Assembly (NCBI GenBank): GCA_041745535.1 | Contig: JBGTIS010000325.1 | Coordinates: 1 to 59,167, forward strand | DNA length: 59,167 nucleotides | Reading direction: 5' to 3' | Source of the DNA: JBGTIS01 sp041745535 | GTDB lineage: Bacteria; Bacteroidota; Bacteroidia; Cytophagales; Cyclobacteriaceae | In this document: positions 36,233-43,977 of the stretch, one piece after another | Position numbering within the stretch: the first letter of the stretch is position 1 | How the letters are laid out: each line of letters begins with the position of its first letter | The notes under the pieces: generated by a model | Told to the model about the DNA's origin: nothing | Seen by the model: only the letters and a program-made list of their open reading frames with translations | The model's database searches: none | Program-made: the position numbers and the translations under genes

Positions 36233-37144
36233 ATGACAAAACCAGTTTGGGGTATAGATTTGGGCGGAACCAAAATTGAAGGAATTGTGCTGGCATCGCC
36301 ACACAGTACGGAATCTTTATGTCGGCTTCGCATCCCTACAGAAGCCGAAAAAGGTTATCATCATATTATTCAGCAGATAAAAAAACTGGTTGGAATGATG
36401 TCGGATGAAATCAGTTTGTTACCGGAAAAAATTGGAATAGGTACACCGGGTGCGCTCGACCCGCAACTGAATGCCATGAAAAACAGCAATACTACCAGCT
36501 TGAATGGAAAACCTTTTAAAGATGATTTGATTGCCACCCTTGGATTTCCGGTGGTGCTGGCCAACGATGCCAATTGCTTTGCCCTGGCAGAAGCGAAACT
36601 AGGCGCCGCAGCCGAAATAGTGCCCCGGGCGGAAAGCGTTTTTGGTGTGATTATGGGCACTGGAGTTGGAGGGGGTGTAGTAGTGAATGGAAAATTATTA
36701 ACCGGGCGGCATGCCATTTCCGGCGAATGGGGACATAATTTCCTTCACGAATCGGGCGGCGACTGTTACTGTGGGTTAAAAGGTTGTGTGGAAACAGTGA
36801 TTTCCGGTACCGGATTACAAAATTTCTACTTACAGCAATCGGGTAATTCAAAATCGTTAAAGGAAATATATGCGCTTTATCGGCTAGGGGCTGACCCCAT
36901 GGCCATCGCCACTATAGAACGTTTGCTATCTTACTTTGGAAAAGCACTGGCATACATCATCAATATCTTAGATCCAGATGCCATTATACTGGGTGGTGGT
37001 GTAGGTAATATCGACGAACTCTACTCCGAAGGTGTACGGGAAGTGGAAAAATATATTTTTAACCGCAAGTTGGAGACACTTATTTTAAAACCAAAATTAG
37101 GAGACAGTGCCGGCGTGTTTGGGGCTGCTATGCTCGTAGCGTAA
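36233..37144 (+). CDS. ROK-family sugar kinase
   Basis: 303 residues with the ROK plan: ATP phosphate motif WGIDLGGTKIEGIVL at the N-terminus, GTPGALDP, catalytic Asp in VVLANDANCFALAEAKLG, GTGVGGGVVVNGKLLTG and the zinc site GEWGHNFL then CYCGLKGCVE. Glucokinase or fructokinase activity is most likely; kinase rather than repressor because there is no helix-turn-helix. The next gene (M23 peptidase) begins 2 bases after its stop, so the pair is translationally linked. Confidence 0.92.
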   Translation: MTKPVWGIDLGGTKIEGIVLASPHSTESLCRLRIPTEAEKGYHHIIQQIKKLVGMMSDEISLLPEKIGIGTPGALDPQLNAMKNSNTTSLNGKPFKDDLIATLGFPVVLANDANCFALAEAKLGAAAEIVPRAESVFGVIMGTGVGGGVVVNGKLLTGRHAISGEWGHNFLHESGGDCYCGLKGCVETVISGTGLQNFYLQQSGNSKSLKEIYALYRLGADPMAIATIERLLSYFGKALAYIINILDPDAIILGGGVGNIDELYSEGVREVEKYIFNRKLETLILKPKLGDSAGVFGAAMLVA

Positions 37145-37146
37145 TT

Positions 37147-37836
37147 ATGTATCAGAAAGAAGTTCTCCAAAATGTATTACTGCGTGAAAAAGACAACTTT
37201 TATCCGGTAATTGAATCGCTTGCTTCGTCTGATCATCTTTTTGTATTGGATTTCAGTACCGGCAATACCACGCTTAACAATATTGACCTCAAAAATACAG
37301 TTGCTTTTAATCAGTATGTTTTTCATGAGGTATTAAAAGGTAAAATTGGGGTTGGCGGATATCTTGAAAACAGAATCATTTACAAGCGAAGCCAACATTA
37401 TCAGGATTTGGAACCCAGGAGCGTCCACCTGGGAATTGATATCTGGGCAGCCGCGGGTACTACTCTTTTCGCACCGTTAGCTGGTAAAATTCACAGTTTT
37501 GCCGATAATAATGGATTTGGCAATTATGGCCCTACCATTATTCTGGAACATAGCCTCGATAACATAACTTTTTACACCCTATACGGGCACCTTACCGCCC
37601 AAAGTCTGTTACATATTTATCCAGGAAAGCCTGTTACCGGAGGAGAACCTTTTGCCGCGATTGGCAATTTTCCTGAAAATGGCGACTGGCCTCCACACCT
37701 GCATTTTCAGGTCATCACCGATCTTTTGGGCACAACCGGCGATTTTCCCGGAGTTGCCGCACCTTCGCAATTGGGCCATTTCAAGGAAATATGCATTGAT
37801 CCGAACCTAATTTTAAGAATTGAAGTCCTTTTCTAG
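37147..37836 (+). CDS. M23-type metallopeptidase-like protein without signal peptide
   Basis: 229 residues. From about 90 to 190 it is an M23 (LytM) domain: zinc ligands His94 and Asp98 (HLGIDIW), catalytic His148 (YGHLT) and His184/His186 (PPHLHFQ), all present. The usual role is cutting peptidoglycan crosslinks, yet the N-terminus (MYQKEVLQNVLLREKD) is soluble, with no signal peptide or membrane helix. It may act in the cytoplasm. M23 modules without export signals also occur in fusions with kinases and aminotransferases. It is tightly coupled to the ROK kinase upstream. Confidence 0.88.
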   Translation: MYQKEVLQNVLLREKDNFYPVIESLASSDHLFVLDFSTGNTTLNNIDLKNTVAFNQYVFHEVLKGKIGVGGYLENRIIYKRSQHYQDLEPRSVHLGIDIWAAAGTTLFAPLAGKIHSFADNNGFGNYGPTIILEHSLDNITFYTLYGHLTAQSLLHIYPGKPVTGGEPFAAIGNFPENGDWPPHLHFQVITDLLGTTGDFPGVAAPSQLGHFKEICIDPNLILRIEVLF

Positions 37837-37920
37837 CTGATTAAAAGCTCATTTATTAATAAAAATCCAACTTTATTTTTAAATTTAACTACAAAATAAA
37901 GTTTTTTGTCTGCAAACGGA

Positions 37921-40032
37921 ATGACTAGACAAATGAATTCTTTCAAACAGAGATACTCGCTGTATTTTTTAACATTCATCTTGTTGGTAGTTCCTGCGTA
38001 TTCATCTTCAGGAATGGGTACAGTAGTGATTGACTCGATGGTAAATGAAATTGCCGGTCTTGAAAATTATCTTCAAATCCTGGAAGATTCTACCCATAAA
38101 CTCACTATCAACCAGGTAATTCATTCTGATTATCAGTCAAAATTTAAACCGGCTGTAATTTTTTCTGAAGAACTATCGCCAAAAAACACCTATTGGGGAA
38201 AAATTGTACTGAAGAGCGAACTGGATCGTGATTCTGATTGGGTTTTAGTGCTGGAAGATTATTGGCCGATCAGTTATGTAGAAGCCTATATTACCTATGA
38301 CAACCAAACCTTTGAAGTAAAAAAAGCTGGCAAACTCACTCCCACCCCAGAACTTGATATCAAAGAAGGCCGGTTTAATAAACTGCACGTTTTTCTCCCT
38401 AAAAACAGGGAAGAAGCTGCCATTTTTCTGAAAATAAGGAATGTAGACCACCGCCCCATTGGGTTTACCCTAAAACTTGAAAACAATATTTCATGGTTTA
38501 AAAAGCAGGAAATCAACAATATTCTACAGGCAATTTTCCATGGGATTTTATGGGTTATGATTATCTATAATTTTTCCATGTACATTTCTGTGGGTGACAA
38601 AGCCTACCTGTATTATGTATTGTATATGGTACTTTTGTCTATGTATGCTTTGTATTATATGGGGTATCTGAAAACATATTTCATAGGCAACCACACCAGG
38701 GTGAATGATTACGTTTGGGTAATATCAGCCTACGCGCCCAGTGTGTTCTACTTTTTGTTCGCACGATATTATTTCAGAATTAAAGGAAGACTTCCACTTA
38801 CTGACTGGCTTATCAAAACCTGGGTAGCCATTAAAAGCACCATATTGGTAGTTTTCTTACTGATACTATTCATTTTTTATAATACAAAGTTGGTAGGTAC
38901 CATGGGGTCATACCTCATGTTATTTGAAATTGGTCTTTATGTGGTTTCTTTAATATATGTAATCCATGCCACTACCAAAGCAAAAACTAAAAACGCGATT
39001 TACTTCATTTTTGGCACCAGCATATTGCTTACCTCTACGGTTGTTTTTATTTTAAATATCCTGATAAAAGGACAAGGCAATTATTTGATTTTACAGGCAG
39101 GTATTATCATAGAGCTGATATTTTTCTCATTTGGATTGGCCGATCGCATGAAACTGCGTGAAATAAAAGTGCAGAAGTCGCGCGAACGCCTGATAGAGCA
39201 ATTACAGGAAAATGAACGGTTACAAACTGAGGTGAATCGCCAACTTGAAGAAAAAGTTAAAGAAAGAACTCAGAAAATATCCCGGCAAAAAGAAGAAATC
39301 AGCCAGAAAAATGAAGAACTGGTAGCCCTCAATGAAGAAAAAAACTACCTGATTGGGATTGTTGCCCACGATCTGGGTAATCCGTTAGCTAATATTAAAT
39401 TGTATGCCCAGCTTATTAAGCGGACCGCGGAAAAGCTCTCTGAAAAGCATATTAATCAATTGAATATTATTGAGGATAGTACTGAGAATATGATGGATAT
39501 GATCAGTAAGATTCTGGATGTAAATGCTATTGAAGCCCATAAAATTAAAATGAATATGGAAGAAGTGAACCTTTCTTCTATTTTAAATGCGACCATAGAT
39601 GAACTCAGAGAGAAAGCTGAAAACAAAAATCTGAGCATTTATTTAGATACGAGCAGTGAGGAAGCAAAAGTCGATAAGTTTTACGCAAAGCAAACTTTTG
39701 ATAATTTGATTTCCAATGCGATTAAATTTTCAGAACCCGGAAAACGTATTCATATTGTCGTAAAAAAGAAGTCTGATAAGGTAAGAGTAGAAATTAAAGA
39801 CGAAGGACCGGGCATTTGTGCTGATGACATGAAGAAAATTTTCAGGAAATACCAAAAACTCAGTGCAAAACCCACAGGTGGCGAACGATCTACAGGTTTA
39901 GGGCTATCTATTGTAAAAAAATATGTCGAGCTTATGCAGGGCAAAGTATGGTGCGAAAGCGAACCTGGAAGCGGATCGACTTTTTTTATTGAATTTGATA
40001 AAGCAGAAAAGCCAGTCGTCAACAAGGTCTGA
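37921..40032 (+). CDS. 7TM-DISM sensor histidine kinase
   Basis: 703 residues from the ATG at 37921 (a TTG 15 bases upstream is less likely). After an N-terminal hydrophobic segment comes an extracytoplasmic sensor (7TMR-DISMED2-like, about 30-185), seven hydrophobic helices (about 200-415), a charged coiled coil (about 420-470), HisKA with phospho-His at about 483 (IVAHDLGNPLANIK), and HATPase (NLISNAIKFSEPG, DEGPGICADDM, STGLGLSIVKKYVELM). DISMED2 domains often bind carbohydrates, but the ligand is unknown. A LuxR-type response regulator lies 466 bases downstream and is a plausible partner. Confidence 0.93.
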   Translation: MTRQMNSFKQRYSLYFLTFILLVVPAYSSSGMGTVVIDSMVNEIAGLENYLQILEDSTHKLTINQVIHSDYQSKFKPAVIFSEELSPKNTYWGKIVLKSELDRDSDWVLVLEDYWPISYVEAYITYDNQTFEVKKAGKLTPTPELDIKEGRFNKLHVFLPKNREEAAIFLKIRNVDHRPIGFTLKLENNISWFKKQEINNILQAIFHGILWVMIIYNFSMYISVGDKAYLYYVLYMVLLSMYALYYMGYLKTYFIGNHTRVNDYVWVISAYAPSVFYFLFARYYFRIKGRLPLTDWLIKTWVAIKSTILVVFLLILFIFYNTKLVGTMGSYLMLFEIGLYVVSLIYVIHATTKAKTKNAIYFIFGTSILLTSTVVFILNILIKGQGNYLILQAGIIIELIFFSFGLADRMKLREIKVQKSRERLIEQLQENERLQTEVNRQLEEKVKERTQKISRQKEEISQKNEELVALNEEKNYLIGIVAHDLGNPLANIKLYAQLIKRTAEKLSEKHINQLNIIEDSTENMMDMISKILDVNAIEAHKIKMNMEEVNLSSILNATIDELREKAENKNLSIYLDTSSEEAKVDKFYAKQTFDNLISNAIKFSEPGKRIHIVVKKKSDKVRVEIKDEGPGICADDMKKIFRKYQKLSAKPTGGERSTGLGLSIVKKYVELMQGKVWCESEPGSGSTFFIEFDKAEKPVVNKV

Positions 40033-40093
40033 TCTTATTCCATCAAACAAGTACCTATCCTCTCACATCTTTATAGCATTACAAATACGCTAT

Positions 40094-40285
40094 TTACGAT
40101 AAAACATGAGAAGTTATCGAAGATTTTCTCGCATCAGTTTTAGCGATAATGCGACAGAAATTTTTCAGCTCTTCTACCAATTCCGATTGAATATTTACAG
40201 ACAAATATTCTGAATGTAATCTGGCTAATTCCTTTTTACTAATTCCTCCCATGGCAACTATAATTTTGCTTAATTCCTGATCCAT
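40094..40285 (-). CDS. Small hypothetical protein, divergent from the response regulator
   Basis: 63 residues, soluble and largely helical (MDQELSKIIVAMGGISKKEL, LVEELKNFCRIIAKTD). I do not recognise it. Support for a real gene: ATG start, a -7 element match (TATTTTTG) about 47 bases upstream, and a protein-like composition. It is divergent from the response regulator with a strong palindrome between them, so both may be controlled by it. Confidence 0.5.
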   Translation of the reverse strand: MDQELSKIIVAMGGISKKELARLHSEYLSVNIQSELVEELKNFCRIIAKTDARKSSITSHVLS

Positions 40286-40331
40286 ACTTTCTGTTAACGT
40301 GAACTTAAAAGATCATTTACTTTTATGTTAT

Positions 40332-40339
40332 CAAAAATA
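40332..40339 (-). promoter_or_regulatory. Possible -7 element for the small divergent ORF
   Basis: TATTTTTG on the minus strand, within an imperfect inverted repeat (TTATC-AAAAA ... TTTTT-C-GATAA, 40328-40360). No -33 TTG is seen at the right distance. Confidence 0.35.
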
Positions 40340-40382
40340 CGAATAGCGGTTTTTCGATAAAATAGGGGCAAACCTTCATTTT

Positions 40383-40402
40383 TATAGGGGTTACCCCCTA
40401 TA
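40383..40402. promoter_or_regulatory. Palindromic operator candidate upstream of the response regulator
   Basis: Perfect 8-base arms TATAGGGG and CCCCTATA around TTAC. A third half-site, ATAGGGG, lies 22 bases away (40362-40368). The GC-rich core stands out in AT-rich DNA. It sits about equally far from both divergent genes and suits a dimeric LuxR/NarL-type regulator. No T tract follows, so a terminator is unlikely. Confidence 0.55.
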
Positions 40403-40498
40403 TTTAAAATTTAAATTGTATTTTAGTTTCCTGATGCTACTCTCAAACAATGATAAACACTATCTGATGTTTTTTCATTACCATGAGCCCACTAAGCT

Positions 40499-41143
40499 AT
40501 GACGAAAAATATTCGTATTGTACTAGCCGACGACCATCCTATTTTCAGGAAAGGGCTGGTAGAAGTTATTAATACTACTCCTGGCATGGAAGTCTTGGCA
40601 GAAGCCAGCAATGGTGAAGAACTTATCCGTATAGTTGATGAAACACAGCCGGATATTGCTGTTCTGGACGTGAATATGCCAGGCACAGACGGATTGCAGG
40701 CTGCTACCCGCATTCTGGCTCGAAATGGCACCATCAAACTTCTGATGCTAACCATGCGCACGGATGAAGATGTGTTTATGGAAGCGATGGATATTGGGGT
40801 AAATGGCTACATTCTGAAAGAAAATGCCGTTTCTGATGTAATTAATGGGATCAATGCCATTATGAATGGACAAACTTATCTGAGCCCCAGCATTTCAGGT
40901 TTGCTGGTAAAGAAAAACCACAAGCCTTTGGAGAAAAAGAACGATTTTCTACAACATTTAACCAGTACAGAGCTTCGAATTTTTAAGTTAATCGCGGAGA
41001 GTAAGACCAGCAAAGAAATTTCTAAAGAGTTGTTTGTAAGCGAAAAAACTATTGAAAACCACCGCACTAATATATGTAAAAAATTAAAGCTGAAGGGAAA
41101 AAACAGTCTGTTAAAATTTGCACTGGAACATCGAGGATGGTAA
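40499..41143 (+). CDS. LuxR/NarL-family response regulator
   Basis: 214 residues: receiver domain (acidic pocket LADDHPIF, phospho-Asp57 in AVLDVNMPG, Thr in MLTMRT, Lys in ILKENA) and C-terminal LuxR-type helix-turn-helix (LTSTELRIFKLIAESKTSKEI, VSEKTIENHRTNICKKLKLK). All receiver residues for phosphorylation are present. The upstream 7TM-DISM kinase is the likely partner although it uses a HisKA rather than a HisKA_3 domain. The palindrome 97 bases upstream may be its own binding site. Confidence 0.95.
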   Translation: MTKNIRIVLADDHPIFRKGLVEVINTTPGMEVLAEASNGEELIRIVDETQPDIAVLDVNMPGTDGLQAATRILARNGTIKLLMLTMRTDEDVFMEAMDIGVNGYILKENAVSDVINGINAIMNGQTYLSPSISGLLVKKNHKPLEKKNDFLQHLTSTELRIFKLIAESKTSKEISKELFVSEKTIENHRTNICKKLKLKGKNSLLKFALEHRGW

Positions 41144-41179
41144 TTGGTATAATAAACTTCTATATCCGATCAGAAAGTT

Positions 41180-41245
41180 TTACAGATAATGAACCAATGA
41201 AAAAAGCCAAATAGCCACTGTGCCCATCATCAAAAGCCCGGCTCG
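41180..41245 (-). pseudogene. Scrap of a decayed membrane-protein gene
   Basis: An open stretch of about 21 codons on the minus strand reads RAGLLMMGTVAIWLFSLVHY and stops. It looks like the last helix of a membrane protein, with no start and a stop just upstream. The call is tentative. Confidence 0.25.
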
Positions 41246-41322
41246 CTAGCAGCAGTATTTTGTATTGCGATTTCGAAGCCCAGTGCTGATTTATGAATAA
41301 GGCACATGCCTGATTTCATACC

Positions 41323-41448
41323 ATGCCCAATGGCGTTTTATTAGAAAAGTACAATTTTTTCTATACTATAGCCACCTTAGGGGAACCTTGGAACCAGCCA
41401 CAAGCAGATTTATTAAAAAAATACAAAAACCATAAATATTACAGATAA
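41323..41448 (+). CDS. Tiny ORF or coding remnant (41 residues)
   Basis: ATG-started frame whose second half reads ATLGEPWNQPQADLLKKYKN, with protein-like composition. I do not recognise it. It lies in a stretch with other decayed fragments and lacks an evident promoter, so a remnant of a longer gene is more likely than a functional peptide. Confidence 0.25.
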   Translation: MPNGVLLEKYNFFYTIATLGEPWNQPQADLLKKYKNHKYYR

Positions 41449-41524
41449 AAATAAATAGAAACTTGTGGGGCACTACTATGCTTAATTTTCAAAACGAAAA
41501 TTGCACCTTAAACTTCAAAACTGA

Positions 41525-41835
41525 TTAACTCTGTTCGGCATACTTTTCTACAAAAGTAAGCATATCATTTGCCAGTTGGTGTGGTTTGGAAATAGACTGC
41601 ATGGGCATGCTGTCGTAATCGGCATCCAAAGGATACTGAACCATCACAATACCTCCGGCTTCATAAATAGCCCGTACGCCTTTAGTCCCATCAGCCCCGG
41701 TTCCTGAAAAAATTATACCGATAGCCTGTTCTTTTTTAACAGCCGCCAAAGAAGTAAAGAAAATATCGATACAGCAATAGATTTTAATCCACCAACGGAT
41801 CAACCCAGAGCTACTATTGGTAAATTCGCATTCAT
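41525..41835 (-). pseudogene. cheB: Remnant of a CheB-type methylesterase gene with internal deletion
   Basis: From an ATG at 41835 (minus) the DNA encodes MNANLPIVALG, then a TGA, then SVGGLKSI. This is the CheB N-terminus (IVAIG-x-S-x-GG) with a stop inside the nucleophile loop. After a frame change it continues as IDIFFTSLAAVKKEQAIGII, FSGTGADGTKGVRAIYEAGG and so on to a stop at 41525, the C-terminal third containing the catalytic Asp region. The middle, including the catalytic His, is missing. About 103 codons remain of a domain that is normally about 180. No other chemotaxis gene is in the window. Confidence 0.82.
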
Positions 41836-41990
41836 AACAGCTATTTGTTGTAAAAAAATAAAAGTAAAGCACAAAACTAATAATGCCCTACTGTCTTTCA
41901 CATTAGTAAAGCTACTATATTGGTTATTTTTCCACCCAAACAAAGCCATTACCTTTATTATACCAATGCCTAACCCTTATTTTAAACTGT

Positions 41991-43817
41991 TTATCTATGA
42001 ATGTGTTTGCCAAAATATGCCATCAGAAATATGGCATCGGCCGTGCCATCCATGGTAGGCTCATTGGTTGAATAGTCTCCTATATCATCATGATACACTA
42101 CATAGTTGTTCTGAAACTGCGCGAATTCATCCAGATTATTAAGCTGTAATCCTTTCAGATTATTATAAATAGTGGTGTATACCGGCCCATCTACCAGGCC
42201 ACCCGGCACCTCTTGCCTGGTCAGGTACCAAATGCTGGTGTGTACATCGGTGGGGTATTCACCTGACCGGGGAATGCGGGTAAACATGGAAGTTCCCCAG
42301 GGATTACGGCCCAACAACCAGTCGCGCTGAGCCAGCATAAAATCATGATATTGCTCATCGCCCGTCACGCGTTCGTACAACAAAATCTGGGTAATTAAGG
42401 CAGCAGTCAAATTATTGGAACACCAGATAAAAGGAACGCCAATCTGATAAGGATTTTTATTGCCTCGTGCCAGGGTTTTTTCAATGCCAGATTTGTAATA
42501 TCCTGCCAGTTTGGCTTTAAATGCCTCGTCTGTATGTTGGTACAAGGTAAAATGCCCCACATTTACAAATGGATAATACCGGTAATGTGCGGCCGAATCC
42601 AATGGCATCCACGAAGTAGTAGCTGCCTTTTCCGCATAAGCTTTTGCATCGAGCAGATACTGAGGTTGTTTGGTGGTCGCAAACAATTCGGCTGCGCCCC
42701 ATTCCATATCATCTGCCCAGGTATCTTCGGTGTAGCGATAAGGCGCGCCATAGGAATTTCCCTGCTGGAATCCTTCCTGTGCTTTGCCCATCGCGTATAA
42801 ATCTTTGGCAGCCTCCAGGCACTGAGCAGCATAAGCCGTATCGTGCAGCACATTTTGCCAGATGCGATACCCAATCGCCATGGCTGCGGCACTTCGTCCT
42901 GCCAGGTTGGCAATGCCCGTAGCCTCACTTTTATATTGATTCAAGCCTTGTGGTTGCCCATTGGCAAAATAAGCCACACGATAGCTATTTGGCCCCCAAC
43001 CATAATCTGAAGGATCCTGGTCGGGCCACTTCCATCCTTTATGGTCCCGGTCGTCAGCCACCTGATGAAATAACTCACCAGCCTGAGGGTGCATTTTATG
43101 TATCCAGTCTAACCCCCATTTGGCTTCATCCAGCACATCTGGAAGGCCATTAGGTTCCGGTTGGCCCAACGCATTTACCCGGTCGTCAAATTTATCGGGT
43201 TCCAGTTCATAAGCCAGTAGCATCCGTGCGGTGGCATTGCTAGAGGTAATAAGGTATTTGAGCTGATCGCCGGCATCGTGCCAGCCCCCGCTTACATCCA
43301 CATAGGTAGAATCAGGCATGGGACCGTACATAGCACGTCCGTCGTGCTGGTGGCAAACCCTGTCGAGATAAGGATTGTAACCGCAACGCTGCTGCCGCAT
43401 AAACCCCAGCAAATCTTCCTGGTAATCGCCATAAGCATCGGCACCAATCCTGAAAGTTACCGACCGGCTATTGGTTTCTTTAAGCTTCAGATAGTAGTAA
43501 CCTGGCTTTTGCAATTCTGAAAAATCCAGTTGCGCATAGTTTGAAAAGGTGCCCCATCCAGCTGCTTTTGATGGCACCGCTTTCCCCTGAAATACTGACT
43601 TCTGAGTAAGAGAATCAATCACATCAAATTCGCCTTTAACAGGAGCATTGGTAAAGGCAATGGCTACTTTAGCCTCTGTGGGCAGGTAACCCACAATATT
43701 TACTCTGATGTGTACAGGTTCCTTCATCAATGGATCTGACCAGACAGCGGAAAAAAAGGAAAGCCAAATGAGAGAAAAAGAAGAAAGAATTACTGAAACT
43801 GAATTTGAAAATGGCAT
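41991..43817 (-). CDS. Glycoside hydrolase family 9 endoglucanase
   Basis: 608 residues, secreted by an N-terminal signal (hydrophobic 5-27). An Ig-like CelD_N domain (about 33-125: VHIRVNIVGYLPTEAKVAIAF) precedes the GH9 alpha6 barrel. Catalytic base candidates are in SGGWHDAGD (about 177-184). The catalytic acid is Glu at about 586 in GDYSTNEPTMDGTA, and the RNPWGTSMFT block is present. GH9 enzymes cut beta-1,4-glucans with inversion. The protein ends right after the catalytic domain, with no carbohydrate-binding module or T9SS tail. It stands alone, not in a SusCD locus. Confidence 0.94.
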   Translation of the reverse strand: MPFSNSVSVILSSFSLIWLSFFSAVWSDPLMKEPVHIRVNIVGYLPTEAKVAIAFTNAPVKGEFDVIDSLTQKSVFQGKAVPSKAAGWGTFSNYAQLDFSELQKPGYYYLKLKETNSRSVTFRIGADAYGDYQEDLLGFMRQQRCGYNPYLDRVCHQHDGRAMYGPMPDSTYVDVSGGWHDAGDQLKYLITSSNATARMLLAYELEPDKFDDRVNALGQPEPNGLPDVLDEAKWGLDWIHKMHPQAGELFHQVADDRDHKGWKWPDQDPSDYGWGPNSYRVAYFANGQPQGLNQYKSEATGIANLAGRSAAAMAIGYRIWQNVLHDTAYAAQCLEAAKDLYAMGKAQEGFQQGNSYGAPYRYTEDTWADDMEWGAAELFATTKQPQYLLDAKAYAEKAATTSWMPLDSAAHYRYYPFVNVGHFTLYQHTDEAFKAKLAGYYKSGIEKTLARGNKNPYQIGVPFIWCSNNLTAALITQILLYERVTGDEQYHDFMLAQRDWLLGRNPWGTSMFTRIPRSGEYPTDVHTSIWYLTRQEVPGGLVDGPVYTTIYNNLKGLQLNNLDEFAQFQNNYVVYHDDIGDYSTNEPTMDGTADAIFLMAYFGKHIHR

Positions 43818-43935
43818 TTGAGGAACTATAACTAGGTTTTCAGATTAATGTACCAAAATAGTTTTTATCTATTTAGCTTTCAATCTTTTCAAATAATTCT
43901 TTCAATCTAAAAAGATCGTATTTGCTTATCGGAGA

Positions 43936-43969
43936 GAAAAATATCAGCCCTCAGAAAAACCAAGGGCTG
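43936..43969 (-). terminator. Intrinsic terminator of the VWA gene
   Basis: On the minus strand CAGCCCT and AGGGCTG form a 7-base stem (43945-43951 with 43963-43969), followed by ATATTTTT. It starts 9 bases after the VWA stop. Confidence 0.85.
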
Positions 43970-43977
43970 TTCATGCT

